From assembly GCA_905198155.1 (NCBI GenBank), contig CAJKBQ010000039.1, forward strand, positions 1 through 21,259: a stretch of 21,259 nucleotides of DNA, given 5' to 3'. Below the pieces are notes generated by a model. It did no database searches, was not told the origin of the DNA, and saw only the letters and a list, made by a program, of their open reading frames with translations. The DNA comes from an uncultured Eubacteriales bacterium. Lineage in GTDB: Bacteria; Bacillota; Clostridia; Oscillospirales; Acutalibacteraceae. The translations under genes and the position numbers were made by a program. Positions 1 to 7,362 of this stretch are shown in pieces; position 1 is the stretch's first letter; each line of letters begins with the position of its first letter.

Positions 1-36
1 GCAGGCCGGAACCCGTTTGGAACCCAATGTGCGCCG

Positions 37-80
37 ATTGGCCGTACATTGGTCGGCCAATGGTCGTACAATGGTCGGCA
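37..80. repeat. 11-bp tandem repeat cluster A (4 units)
   Basis: Four adjacent 11-bp units start at 37, 48, 59 and 70: ATTGGCCGTAC, ATTGGTCGGCC, AATGGTCGTAC and AATGGTCGGCA. Consensus is roughly AWTGGYCGNNC. The period equals about one DNA helical turn. A second cluster with the same unit lies at 227-270, and 19 bases are identical between 37-55 and 249-267. Short open frames cross the region but have no ribosome site and simply read out the repeat, so I treat it as non-coding. Function unknown. Confidence 0.8.
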
Positions 81-226
81 GAACGGCGACCATTATTCGG
101 GCGGGGAACTGTTGGAAAACAACGACGGGATGCTGCTGGGAGCTGCTCATTTTTTCAAATTGCTGCGTACTGCCGGTTTTATGGCGGGAGAACGGGTGGA
201 AATTTAGTATGATTTACGAAAATCTT

Positions 227-270
227 CGTGGCCGACCATTGGACGACCATTGGCCGTACATTGGTCGACC
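227..270. repeat. 11-bp tandem repeat cluster B (3-4 units)
   Basis: Units ATTGGACGACC (238), ATTGGCCGTAC (249) and ATTGGTCGACC (260) are preceded by a degenerate unit CGTGGCCGACC (227). This is the same 11-bp family as cluster A, about 150 bp away. The cluster runs directly into a pentamer repeat at 273. Function unknown; protein binding sites or a variable-number repeat are both possible. Confidence 0.8.
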
Positions 271-272
271 CA

Positions 273-312
273 GGTTAGGTTAGGATAGGTTAGGTTAGTT
301 TAAGTCAGGGTA
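273..312 (+). repeat. GGTTA pentamer repeat (TTAGG telomere-like)
   Basis: Eight successive 5-bp units starting at 273: GGTTA, GGTTA, GGATA, GGTTA, GGTTA, GTTTA, AGTCA, GGGTA. The first five are nearly perfect and the last three decay. In register this is the TTAGG motif known from arthropod telomeres, but here it is a short microsatellite in a bacterial-type context, abutting the 11-bp repeats. Confidence 0.75.
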
Positions 313-322
313 GTTGTTGTTT

Positions 323-389
323 AGGGGAGGGAATCGTTGGAAACGACAACGACAAATTCCTCCGGCAGATATGAATTCAAAAAATTCAT
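323..389. other. two inverted repeats upstream of the GH106-like gene
   Basis: A GGAGGGAAT arm near 325 pairs with ATTCCTCC near 356-363 (one bulge), enclosing CGTTG/CAACG. A second, perfect hairpin has arms ATGAATT (371-377) and AATTCAT (383-389). Neither is followed by a clear T run, so they are not convincing terminators. They lie upstream of the promoter at 450-478 and could end a transcript from outside the window or act on DNA. Confidence 0.5.
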
Positions 390-449
390 CCCGACAAGCG
401 CTGTCCCCCCCACCACAAATCCCTCCCCCAAACATCATAAAATCCCCGG

Positions 450-478
450 TTGTTTTTTCGCGCCGGATGTGCTATAAT
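450..478 (+). promoter_or_regulatory. sigma-A promoter of the GH106-like gene
   Basis: TTGTTT at 450-455, 17-bp spacer, TATAAT at 473-478, with an extended -10 TGC at 470-472. It places the transcript start about 45 nt before the start codon at 529. Confidence 0.8.
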
Positions 479-528
479 CAAATCAAACTGGGACGAAATT
501 TTTACCGATATACAGGAGGACAACCACC

Positions 529-3459
529 ATGACCACAATTTTGGACCGTGCGCGCACCGCCGACCTGACCGATTACCGGCCGGTGCCGTTTTGGAGCTGG
601 AACGACCGGCTGCAGCCCGCGGAGCTGCGGGCGCAGATTCGCGCCATGCACGACGCCGGGATGGGCGGGTTTTTTATGCACGCGCGCGGCGGGCTGGAAA
701 CCGAATACATGAGCGACGAATGGTTCGCCGCCGTGGACGCGTCGGTAGACGAGGCCGCGCAGCAGCATATGAACGCGTGGTGCTACGACGAAAACGGCTG
801 GCCGAGCGGATTTGCCGGGGGCAAGCTGCTGCAGGATCCGGCCAACTGGGCGCATTTCCTGAAAATGGAGCGCAAGGCCGCGTTTGACCCGGACGCGCTG
901 GCGGTATACGTCCTGTCCGGCACCGTGCTGACCCGCACGGCGGCGGACTGCGGCGCGGCGGAATACATCTGTGTGTACGACTGCACCAACGCGTCCAACG
1001 TCGATATCCTGAACCCGGACGTGATGGATCGGTTCATCGCCGAAACACACGACCGGTACTACGCGCACTTTGCCGATGCGTTCGGCAATACGCTGAAAGG
1101 CTTTTTCACCGACGAGCCGCAGTATTTCCGCTACGCGACGGCGTATTCGCCCACGATGATCGAAGCCTACCGCGCGCGGTACGGCGGCGACCTGCTCGAC
1201 GAGCTGGGCAAGCTGTTTGTGGACTGCGACGGCGCGCCGGGATTCCGGTTCCGGTACTGGCAGCTGATGAACGAGCGGTACACCGAGCAGTTTGCCGGGC
1301 GGATCTTCCGCTGGTGCGAACTGCACCGCGCGATGCTCACCGGTCATTCTATTCAGGAAGACAGCCTTGGCGGGCAGATGATCTGCTCGGCGGGCGTGAT
1401 GCCGTTTTACGAATACGAGCATATTCCGGGCATCGACTGGCTGGGGCGCAGCACGGCGACGGAGCTGGGCGCAAAGCAGGTCGGCTCCGCGGCGGCGCAG
1501 CTGGGCAAAAAGCACGTCCTGACCGAAACGTTCGCCTGCTGCGGGTGGGACGTGACGCCCCGCGAGCTGAAACGCATTGCGGAATGGCAGTACGTCAACG
1601 GCGTGAACCTGATGTGCCACCACCTGTACCCCTATTCCATCCGCGGCCAGCGCAAGCGCGACTACCCGGCGTTTTATTCGGCGCACAACCCCTGGACGGA
1701 CGAGCTGCGGCCGTTTAACGACTACTTTACGCACCTAGGGTACTTACTCGCGGAAAGCGAAGAGCGCGCCAACGTCGGGGTGATTCACGCGATGCACAGT
1801 GCGTACCTGACGTTTGACCGCGCCGACCCCGAAGGCTCCACCGGCGCGCTGAACAAACGATTCACCGGCCTGCTCGAATCGCTGGGCGCGGCGGGGATCG
1901 GGCACCACCTGATCGACGAGTATCTGCTGCGCCGCCACGGCAGCGTGAGCGGCCGCCGGCTGTGCATGGGGCGCCGGATGTACGACGTGATCGTCATCCC
2001 GGAAATGGACACCATCGACCGCGCCACCGCCGAGCTGCTGCGCGAATACGCCGCGAACGGCGGCGAGATCGTGCTGCAGGGCGCCGCGCCGACGATGATC
2101 GACGGCGAACCGGCCGACCTGAGCTTCCTGCGCGCGACGATGGACTTTGATGCGCTCTGCCGCCGCGAAAGCATGATCGACCGCCGCGACACGGCAATCC
2201 GCTGCACCTACCGCAGCGCAGCGGGCGGCGATTTCTGGTACGCGGTGAACCTGTCGCCGGACAAAACCGAGACGCTGACCGTAACGCTGCCGTTCCGCGG
2301 CGCGGTGTCGGCGGAGCTGATTTCGGCGGCGCGGGAACCGGTGCATTTCGTCCCGGCGGACGGCGGTATCCGCGTGCCGCTGACGCTGGCGCCGGGCGAA
2401 TCGGTGGTGCTGATGCAGGCGGACGATGCACTGCCCGCGCCCGCGCAGCCGCATCGCACGGAATTTGCCGACCTGATGGGCGCCTGGACGTTCGTGCAGC
2501 GGCCGGAAAACACGCTGACGCTGGACACGGTCGCGCTGTCCGACGACGGGGTGACGTATTCCGACACGCTCCCGGTGATGGCGGTGGCCGACCGGCTGCT
2601 GCGGCAGCGGCGCAACCGGCCGATCTGGCTGCGGTACACGTTCCGCGCCGACTATGTGCCGCAGACGCTGCTGCTGGAAGTGGAGCGCGCCGACGGGGTA
2701 AAAATCACCGTCAACGGACAACCGGCGGTGTTTGACCGGCCGGGCACGCTCGACCCGTCGTTCCGCCGGGCGGACATCGCGCCGCTGACGCGCGCGGGAT
2801 GCAACGAAATCGTGATGCAGCTGGACTACGTGCAGTCCGACCATGTGTATGACGTGTTCAACGGATTTTACTACGGCGACGGATCGGTGACGGAAACGCT
2901 GCTCAACTGCCTCAGCTACGAAACGAACATCGATGCCGTGTACCTGGCGGGCGACTTTACCGTAACGGCGGTCGGCGGCTGCCGCACCGGCGCGGCGAAT
3001 ACCCGCATCGCGGACGCATTCACCATCACGCCGCCCGCCGATACGGTCCACCTGGCCGACCTCACGACCGACGGGTTCCCGTTCCTGCACGGCGCGGTGA
3101 CGCTGCGCACGAATGTGACGCTGGACGACCCGCGCGGCGTGCTGCGGCTGGACGGCCGGTACCAATACGCCAAAGCGTGGGTCAACGGGGTATACGCCGG
3201 GCTGATGCTGTTCGGTCACACGCTGGACGTCGGCGCGCTGCTGCACGCGGGCGAAAACCAGATTGAGCTGGAGCTGATGGGCAGCAACCGGAATCTGTTC
3301 GGCCCGCACCACGTTGCGGGCAATCCGGAGCCGACCGGCGTCAGTCCGCGGACGTTTGAGCTGTTCGGCAGATGGGACGCTGACGGGCATTGCGATTCGT
3401 ACGATCCAAGCTATGCGTTCGTCCGGTTCGGGCTGGATGTGTGCGTGTTGGAGCGGTAA
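529..3459 (+). CDS. GH106-like glycoside hydrolase (putative alpha-L-rhamnosidase)
   Basis: A 976-residue protein starting at ATG 529 behind AGGAGG (514-519, 9-nt spacing). The N-terminal half looks like a TIM-barrel glycosidase: PFWSWND near residue 20, GGFFMHARGG near 47-55, CYDENGWPSGFAG near 85-97, TDEPQYF near 194-200 and LTETFACCGWD near 331-341. By analogy with retaining or inverting barrel enzymes, E196 and E333 are the best candidates for catalytic acids. The C-terminal third looks like beta-sandwich domains (AKAWVNGVYAG near 882-892). There is no signal peptide, so it should work in the cytoplasm on imported oligosaccharides or glycosides. GH106 proteins cleave terminal alpha-L-rhamnose; the family assignment rests on motif resemblance, and substrate is inferred. 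It has its own promoter and terminator, so it is a single-gene unit. Confidence 0.72.
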   Translation: MTTILDRARTADLTDYRPVPFWSWNDRLQPAELRAQIRAMHDAGMGGFFMHARGGLETEYMSDEWFAAVDASVDEAAQQHMNAWCYDENGWPSGFAGGKLLQDPANWAHFLKMERKAAFDPDALAVYVLSGTVLTRTAADCGAAEYICVYDCTNASNVDILNPDVMDRFIAETHDRYYAHFADAFGNTLKGFFTDEPQYFRYATAYSPTMIEAYRARYGGDLLDELGKLFVDCDGAPGFRFRYWQLMNERYTEQFAGRIFRWCELHRAMLTGHSIQEDSLGGQMICSAGVMPFYEYEHIPGIDWLGRSTATELGAKQVGSAAAQLGKKHVLTETFACCGWDVTPRELKRIAEWQYVNGVNLMCHHLYPYSIRGQRKRDYPAFYSAHNPWTDELRPFNDYFTHLGYLLAESEERANVGVIHAMHSAYLTFDRADPEGSTGALNKRFTGLLESLGAAGIGHHLIDEYLLRRHGSVSGRRLCMGRRMYDVIVIPEMDTIDRATAELLREYAANGGEIVLQGAAPTMIDGEPADLSFLRATMDFDALCRRESMIDRRDTAIRCTYRSAAGGDFWYAVNLSPDKTETLTVTLPFRGAVSAELISAAREPVHFVPADGGIRVPLTLAPGESVVLMQADDALPAPAQPHRTEFADLMGAWTFVQRPENTLTLDTVALSDDGVTYSDTLPVMAVADRLLRQRRNRPIWLRYTFRADYVPQTLLLEVERADGVKITVNGQPAVFDRPGTLDPSFRRADIAPLTRAGCNEIVMQLDYVQSDHVYDVFNGFYYGDGSVTETLLNCLSYETNIDAVYLAGDFTVTAVGGCRTGAANTRIADAFTITPPADTVHLADLTTDGFPFLHGAVTLRTNVTLDDPRGVLRLDGRYQYAKAWVNGVYAGLMLFGHTLDVGALLHAGENQIELELMGSNRNLFGPHHVAGNPEPTGVSPRTFELFGRWDADGHCDSYDPSYAFVRFGLDVCVLER

Positions 3460-3487
3460 GGTTCGCAGAAAATCGGTAAAATACAGG

Positions 3488-3525
3488 AAATCCGCGGCCG
3501 GAAATTGTCCGGGCGCGGATTTTCT
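3488..3525 (+). terminator. terminator of the GH106-like gene
   Basis: AAATCCGCG (3488-3496) pairs with CGCGGATTT (3514-3522), with an inner CCGG/CCGG pairing, and ends in TTTTCT. It begins 28 bp after the stop codon. Confidence 0.75.
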
Positions 3526-3750
3526 ATTGTACCGCGGGCGGAGGATACGCATTCCGGGCGCTGGAATGGGTCAAAAACGCGAGAAACCCGCATACAAGTG
3601 TTTATAAATAAAAAAACCTGCCTGCGGATTTTCGTTGAAAAAACGAGGGCGTTGTGGGCGTATGGCGGCGGGGCGATGTGAAGTCGCGGGCGGAGGGGTA
3701 TCTGGGCGCGGGGTTCTTCCCAAATTGCGCCGCATCCGAAAAATTTCCGC
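3526..3750. other. intergenic stretch without a recognisable gene
   Basis: No start codon with a ribosome site opens a plausible frame here. The only structure seen is a short perfect hairpin, CATTCC (3550-3555) with GGAATG (3563-3568), and an A/T-rich patch near 3600-3620. Confidence 0.5.
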
Positions 3751-3779
3751 TTGACTTTTTCAGATTCCGGCGGTATAAT
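3751..3779 (+). promoter_or_regulatory. sigma-A promoter of the first MATE gene
   Basis: TTGACT at 3751-3756, exactly 17 bp, TATAAT at 3774-3779. The start codon is not until 3974, so the transcript carries a leader of about 190 nt. Confidence 0.85.
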
Positions 3780-3785
3780 AATTGT

Positions 3786-3973
3786 TACAAATTCAAATTT
3801 ACAGTGCTTGATGACACGATACATGGGCGCAGCCCGCGCCCAGATACGACACGAAGGCGCAAGCTTCGGTCGGGACGTGCCATCTGCATTCGGTTTTTTC
3901 GGGACGTTCGGCGCAGCCGTGCGTCCTTTTTGTTGTTCCGTCGGATTCAGGCGCGAAATGGAGGAATCTGATT
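3786..3973 (+). promoter_or_regulatory. structured leader with internal terminator, candidate riboswitch
   Basis: The leader holds a GGGCGC/GCGCCC hairpin (about 3825-3841), a CGAAG/CTTCG hairpin (about 3853-3869) and then a terminator: GGACG (3902-3906) with CGTCC (3922-3926), inner CGGC/GCCG, and a T run at 3927-3931. GGGACGT occurs both before and inside the terminator stem, so alternative pairing is possible. Upstream control of a MATE exporter by attenuation is known for the guanidine-IV (mepA) riboswitch of Clostridia. That identity is a hypothesis from context and architecture, not a consensus match. Confidence 0.55.
3902..3931 (+). terminator. leader attenuator terminator before the MATE gene
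   Basis: Stem GGACG-TT-CGGC, loop GCA, GCCG-TG-CGTCC, followed by TTTTTGTTGTT. It sits about 45 nt before the start codon, so it would stop transcription before the coding region unless disrupted. Confidence 0.7.
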
Positions 3974-5401
3974 ATGAACGAAAATCAATCAACGCTGCTG
4001 ACGGCGCGCACGGGGACGCTGATGCGCCGGTACGCGCTGCCGTGCGGCTTTTCGCTGCTGGTCGGCGCGCTGTACAACATTGTGGATCAAATCTTCATCG
4101 CGAACGCCGACTACTTAGGCTCGGTCGGCAACGCAGCCAATTCGGTTGTGTTCCCGCTGACGGTCATCGCGCTGGCCGCCGCCACAATGATCGGCGACGG
4201 GTGCTGCGTATTTGTCAGCATCCGGCTGGGCGCAGGCGACGGCGACGCAGCGCACCATAGCATCGGGACGGCGATTGTGCTGCTGGTGGGCAGCAGCGTC
4301 GTGCTGACGGCGGTTTACCTCGCGTTTTCCGACGCGATTCTGACGGCGTTCGGCGCGCGGGTCAACGCGGAAACATTTGAAATGGCGCAGGAATACTTTT
4401 TCTGGATCGCGCTGGGCGTCCCGTTTTATATGTTCGGCCAGGCGATGAACCCGATCATCCGGTCGGACGGCAGCCCGCACTACGCGATGGTTTCGCTGCT
4501 GGTCGGCGCGGTGAGCAATATCATCCTGGACCCGATTTTCATTTACGTCCTGCACTGGGGCATGATGGGCGCGGCGGTCGCGACGGTGATCGGTCAGGTG
4601 CTGTCCGCCGTGCTGGCGGCGGCGTATTTGTTCCGGATGAAAAACGTCCGCCTGTCGCGGGACAGCTTCCGGTTCCGCCCGGCGCTGCTGCGGCGGTTCC
4701 TGCCGCTGGGCGCGTCGAGCTTTCTGACGCAGGTGTCGGTGGTGCTGTCGATGGCGGCGGTGCTGAATATGTGCCGCGTGTACGGCGCAAAAGACCCCGT
4801 GTTCGGGCAGGCGGCTTACGCGCAGATCCCGACGGCGGTGGTCGGCATCGTGATGAAATTTTACCAGATCGTGATCTCCGTCGCCATCGGGCTGGCCGCC
4901 GGGTGCATCCCGGTGGTGGGGTACAACGTCGGCGCGGGGCGGACGGATCGGGTGCGGACGCTGCTGCGCCAGCTGATGACTGCCGAAGCGATTGTCGGCG
5001 CAGCCGCAGCGGTGCTGTTCCTGATTTTCCCGCAGCAATTCATGATGATTTTCGGCGCACAGCACGAAAGTGCGTACTACATGGACTTCGCCGTGCGGTG
5101 CATCCGGCTGTTTTTGGGGACGCTGGCGCTGTCGTGCGTCAACAAAGGGCTGGTGATCTTTTTGCAGGCACTGGGCAAGCCGGTGCCGTCCACCGTGCTG
5201 GCCATGCTGCGCGAAATCGGGTTCGGCGTGGGGCTGCCGCTGCTGCTGCCGGTCTGGTTCGGGCTGGACGGGCTGATCTGGTTCATGGCGGCGGCGGACG
5301 TGCTGGCGTTTGCGGTGTCGGCGGGGGTGCTGGCGCGGACGGGACGTGCGCTGTCCCCAGATTCTCGCGGAGCGAGAGCCGAACTGCCGCATTCCCGTTG
5401 A
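3974..5401 (+). CDS. MATE family multidrug/cation exporter (MepA-like)
   Basis: A 475-residue polytopic membrane protein starting at ATG 3974 behind GGAGG (3960-3964). The N-terminal part, with YALPCGFSLLVGALYNIVDQIFI near residues 17-39 and the following FPLTVIALAAATMIGDGC stretch, is typical of MATE exporters. About twelve hydrophobic segments follow, with the repeated second half near 240-460. MATE proteins extrude organic cations or drugs using a sodium or proton gradient. The leader with its own terminator suggests ligand-controlled expression, and guanidine or a related cation is one possibility. The C-terminal 20 residues are hydrophilic. The stop codon TGA is shared with the -35 box of the next gene's promoter. 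Confidence 0.88.
   Translation: MNENQSTLLTARTGTLMRRYALPCGFSLLVGALYNIVDQIFIANADYLGSVGNAANSVVFPLTVIALAAATMIGDGCCVFVSIRLGAGDGDAAHHSIGTAIVLLVGSSVVLTAVYLAFSDAILTAFGARVNAETFEMAQEYFFWIALGVPFYMFGQAMNPIIRSDGSPHYAMVSLLVGAVSNIILDPIFIYVLHWGMMGAAVATVIGQVLSAVLAAAYLFRMKNVRLSRDSFRFRPALLRRFLPLGASSFLTQVSVVLSMAAVLNMCRVYGAKDPVFGQAAYAQIPTAVVGIVMKFYQIVISVAIGLAAGCIPVVGYNVGAGRTDRVRTLLRQLMTAEAIVGAAAAVLFLIFPQQFMMIFGAQHESAYYMDFAVRCIRLFLGTLALSCVNKGLVIFLQALGKPVPSTVLAMLREIGFGVGLPLLLPVWFGLDGLIWFMAAADVLAFAVSAGVLARTGRALSPDSRGARAELPHSR
5363..5377. promoter_or_regulatory. palindrome upstream of the XRE-fusion promoter, possible operator
   Basis: A perfect dyad TCTCGC-GGA-GCGAGA lies in the last codons of the MATE gene, 20 bp before the -35 box at 5398. 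XRE regulators often bind short palindromes, so it is a candidate self-operator. No T run follows, so it is not a terminator. Confidence 0.4.
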
Positions 5402-5426
5402 CAACTGCGCGCTGATCCCGTATAAT
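5398..5426 (+). promoter_or_regulatory. consensus sigma-A promoter of the XRE-glycosidase fusion
   Basis: TTGACA at 5398-5403, exactly 17 bp, TATAAT at 5421-5426: a full match to both consensus boxes. The MATE stop codon TGA (5399-5401) lies inside the -35 box. The predicted start near 5433 leaves a leader of under 20 nt. Confidence 0.9.
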
Positions 5427-5450
5427 AAATTCCGGATGGAGGGATTCGGT

Positions 5451-7199
5451 ATGCAAACGGAATTCGGAATGCGCGTTTATCGGCTGCGCACCGCCAGGCG
5501 GCTGACGCAGCGGCGGCTGGGCGCGATGATCGGCGTCAGCGACAAAGCGGTTTCGCGGTGGGAAACCGGTACGGCAATACCTGCCAGCGCGCTGCTGGGG
5601 CGGCTGGCGGCGGCACTGGGCACGACGGTGGACACGCTGCTCACCGGGCGGGAAATGATGCTGCCCGTGCAGGAGTCGGGTTCCCTGCCGGATGCGCCGG
5701 ACGTACCCAAATCCGCATTAAAAGGAACGGAGCTGATTCGGATGAACCTCATTCCCCCGGGAACGAACCACCCAACCGGAAATTATTTCTGCACCTGGGG
5801 CATCCAGAACGCGATCCCGCCCCGGTACGGGCTGGTCGGCACCGGATGCTCGCAAATGCGCGACACGATGACGGCGGCGCATTTGTTTGACGGCGACGAC
5901 TTTCACCCCGTCCCGCGCGCGGAGCGGAGCGGGCTGTACTTCCTGCTGGACGACGGATGGGACGTGCCGATGGGTACCCGCAATCCCGAAGACAGCAGCC
6001 GGATGGGACGGATGGTGCCCGATCCGGAAAAATTTGCGGCGCTCGGCGATACCGACGACGCGCGTCTGCGCGCGATGGTGCAGCGCGCGGCGGATTTGGG
6101 ATACGCCGGGCTGGGGCTGTGGGTGTCGCCGCAGCGGCCGGATCGCCCGGCCGACGAACCGGCCGACCCGGAAGCCGACCGCCCGTATTGGGCGAACCGT
6201 GCCGCGCTGAGCGGGCGCGCCGGGGTATCGTACTGGAAGGTAGACTGGGGCAAAGCGTGCGAAAGCGTCGCGTACCGCACGATGATGACCGAATGCGTCC
6301 GTCGGTATGCGCCGGGGCTGCGGATTGAGCACACGCTGCCCATCCGCGCGCTGACCGGCGAAACGGACGGGGACGACCCCCACCCAAGCGGGATGACGCA
6401 GCTGCTGGCGGAAAGCGATTATATGCGCACTTATGACGTGGTATACCCGTTCCGCGAAACGGAAACCGTGCTGCGGCTGAACTGGATCGCGCAGCGGTGG
6501 GACGCGTCGCGCGCCCGCCCGGATGCGCTGTGCTGCATCAACGTCGAAAGCGAACCGGCGGTTGCGGCGGGGCTGGGGCTTCACCTGGGGATTATGGAAT
6601 GCACGCCGACGCTGCGCGGTGTGCTGCGCTGGCAGCGGTTCGCGCCGCCGTTTTCCGTCAAAGATGCGCCGCTGGTGTGCAGCGCGGCGCGGCTGACCGA
6701 ATCGTACGAATTCGACGTGGACGCCAAATGGTGGCTGCACAACGCCGGGGACACCATGACCTTTGCCATCCCGGCGGCGATGGTGCGCAACACCCGCCTG
6801 CCGGACGTATCGTGCGCGGGCGAAGCGCCGTGCGTGCTGGCAAGCGTCCACCCCCGGACGCAGGCGTTCGCTGTGTCCGCGCTGCGGCGCACCAACGGGC
6901 TGAACCCCATGCAGATTTGCGCTGCGGACGTCACCGCCTATCCGGCATCGCTGCGCGCGCCGATCGGCGTGTTCGGGTTCTACCGGTCGCTGACGCTGGT
7001 ATTCCCGGAGCCGATTCCGGCGGGCTGCACGGTGTGGGCGCAGTGCCTGGCTGCCGACGTCGCGCAGGACATTACGCCGCGGGTTCGGATCGATGCCAAC
7101 CGCCTGACGCTGGACGGACGGCTGCTGCGGCAGATCGGCCGCGCCGGGACGGGGTATGCGGAGCGGTACGATCCGATGAGCGTGATTGTAATTCGATAA
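5451..7199 (+). CDS. XRE-type DNA-binding domain fused to clan GH-D (alpha-galactosidase-like) glycosidase
   Basis: A 582-residue protein. I chose ATG 5451 because GGAGGG (5438-5443) lies 7 nt upstream; an in-frame ATG at 5436 has no ribosome site and sits almost at the transcript start. Residues 8-63 form an XRE/Cro helix-turn-helix (LTQRRLGAMIGVSDKAVSRW near 18-37). From about residue 95 a glycosidase follows: LLDDGWD near 165-171 matches the hDDGW motif of GH27/GH36, YWKVDW at 261-266 matches the KxD nucleophile motif (D265), and SDYMRTYD at 322-329 is a candidate acid/base region. The tail looks like a beta domain. No signal peptide is present. The catalytic motifs look intact, so it may be both enzyme and regulator, or a regulator using an enzyme domain to sense an alpha-galactoside. 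Frame and single start rule out two separate genes. Confidence 0.82.
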   Translation: MQTEFGMRVYRLRTARRLTQRRLGAMIGVSDKAVSRWETGTAIPASALLGRLAAALGTTVDTLLTGREMMLPVQESGSLPDAPDVPKSALKGTELIRMNLIPPGTNHPTGNYFCTWGIQNAIPPRYGLVGTGCSQMRDTMTAAHLFDGDDFHPVPRAERSGLYFLLDDGWDVPMGTRNPEDSSRMGRMVPDPEKFAALGDTDDARLRAMVQRAADLGYAGLGLWVSPQRPDRPADEPADPEADRPYWANRAALSGRAGVSYWKVDWGKACESVAYRTMMTECVRRYAPGLRIEHTLPIRALTGETDGDDPHPSGMTQLLAESDYMRTYDVVYPFRETETVLRLNWIAQRWDASRARPDALCCINVESEPAVAAGLGLHLGIMECTPTLRGVLRWQRFAPPFSVKDAPLVCSAARLTESYEFDVDAKWWLHNAGDTMTFAIPAAMVRNTRLPDVSCAGEAPCVLASVHPRTQAFAVSALRRTNGLNPMQICAADVTAYPASLRAPIGVFGFYRSLTLVFPEPIPAGCTVWAQCLAADVAQDITPRVRIDANRLTLDGRLLRQIGRAGTGYAERYDPMSVIVIR

Positions 7200-7333
7200 T
7201 AGATAAGAGATATTTTTTGGTATGGATGGAGCTGTGTGCCTTTCCTTGACTTCGCGTGGTATTTCGGAGGTGTGACTTTACGCAGATTTTGGGGAAATTT
7301 GACCGTTCCGTGATGGCGTTCCCGGGGCGGATG
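7200..7333. other. short intergenic stretch after the XRE fusion
   Basis: Apart from an A/T-rich run at 7200-7220, no gene, terminator or clear promoter pair is seen. The XRE-fusion gene has no obvious intrinsic terminator. Confidence 0.4.
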
Positions 7334-7342
7334 TGGTATGCT
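7334..7342 (+). promoter_or_regulatory. extended -10 promoter before the small membrane protein
   Basis: TG-G-TATGCT at 7334-7342 fits an extended -10 element. No good -35 hexamer is at the expected distance; TTGACC at 7299 is too far away. Confidence 0.4.
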
Positions 7343-7362
7343 GTTTGCAGGAGGCGATTTTC

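Noticed and set aside
37..270. CRISPR array
   Set aside because: Units are 11 bp and contiguous, with no spacers of 25-40 bp and no cas genes in the window.
17..283. short plus-strand frames over the 11-bp repeats
   Set aside because: No ribosome site or promoter; the translations only echo the repeat unit in different frames.
273..312. real telomere or eukaryotic DNA
   Set aside because: The run is only 40 bp, is followed immediately by a bacterial promoter, ribosome site and long gene, and is internal to the window.
1744..3552. 602-codon minus-strand frame, and a second of 410 codons at 502-1734
   Set aside because: Both lie antisense to the GH106-like gene, have shadow-frame composition and no ribosome site or recognisable domain.
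3786..3973. guanidine-I (ykkC) or ZTP riboswitch
   Set aside because: The conserved core sequences I know for those classes are not visible in the leader.
5436..5450. start codon at ATG 5436 for the XRE fusion
   Set aside because: It lies within a few bases of the predicted transcript start and overlaps the ribosome site that serves ATG 5451.
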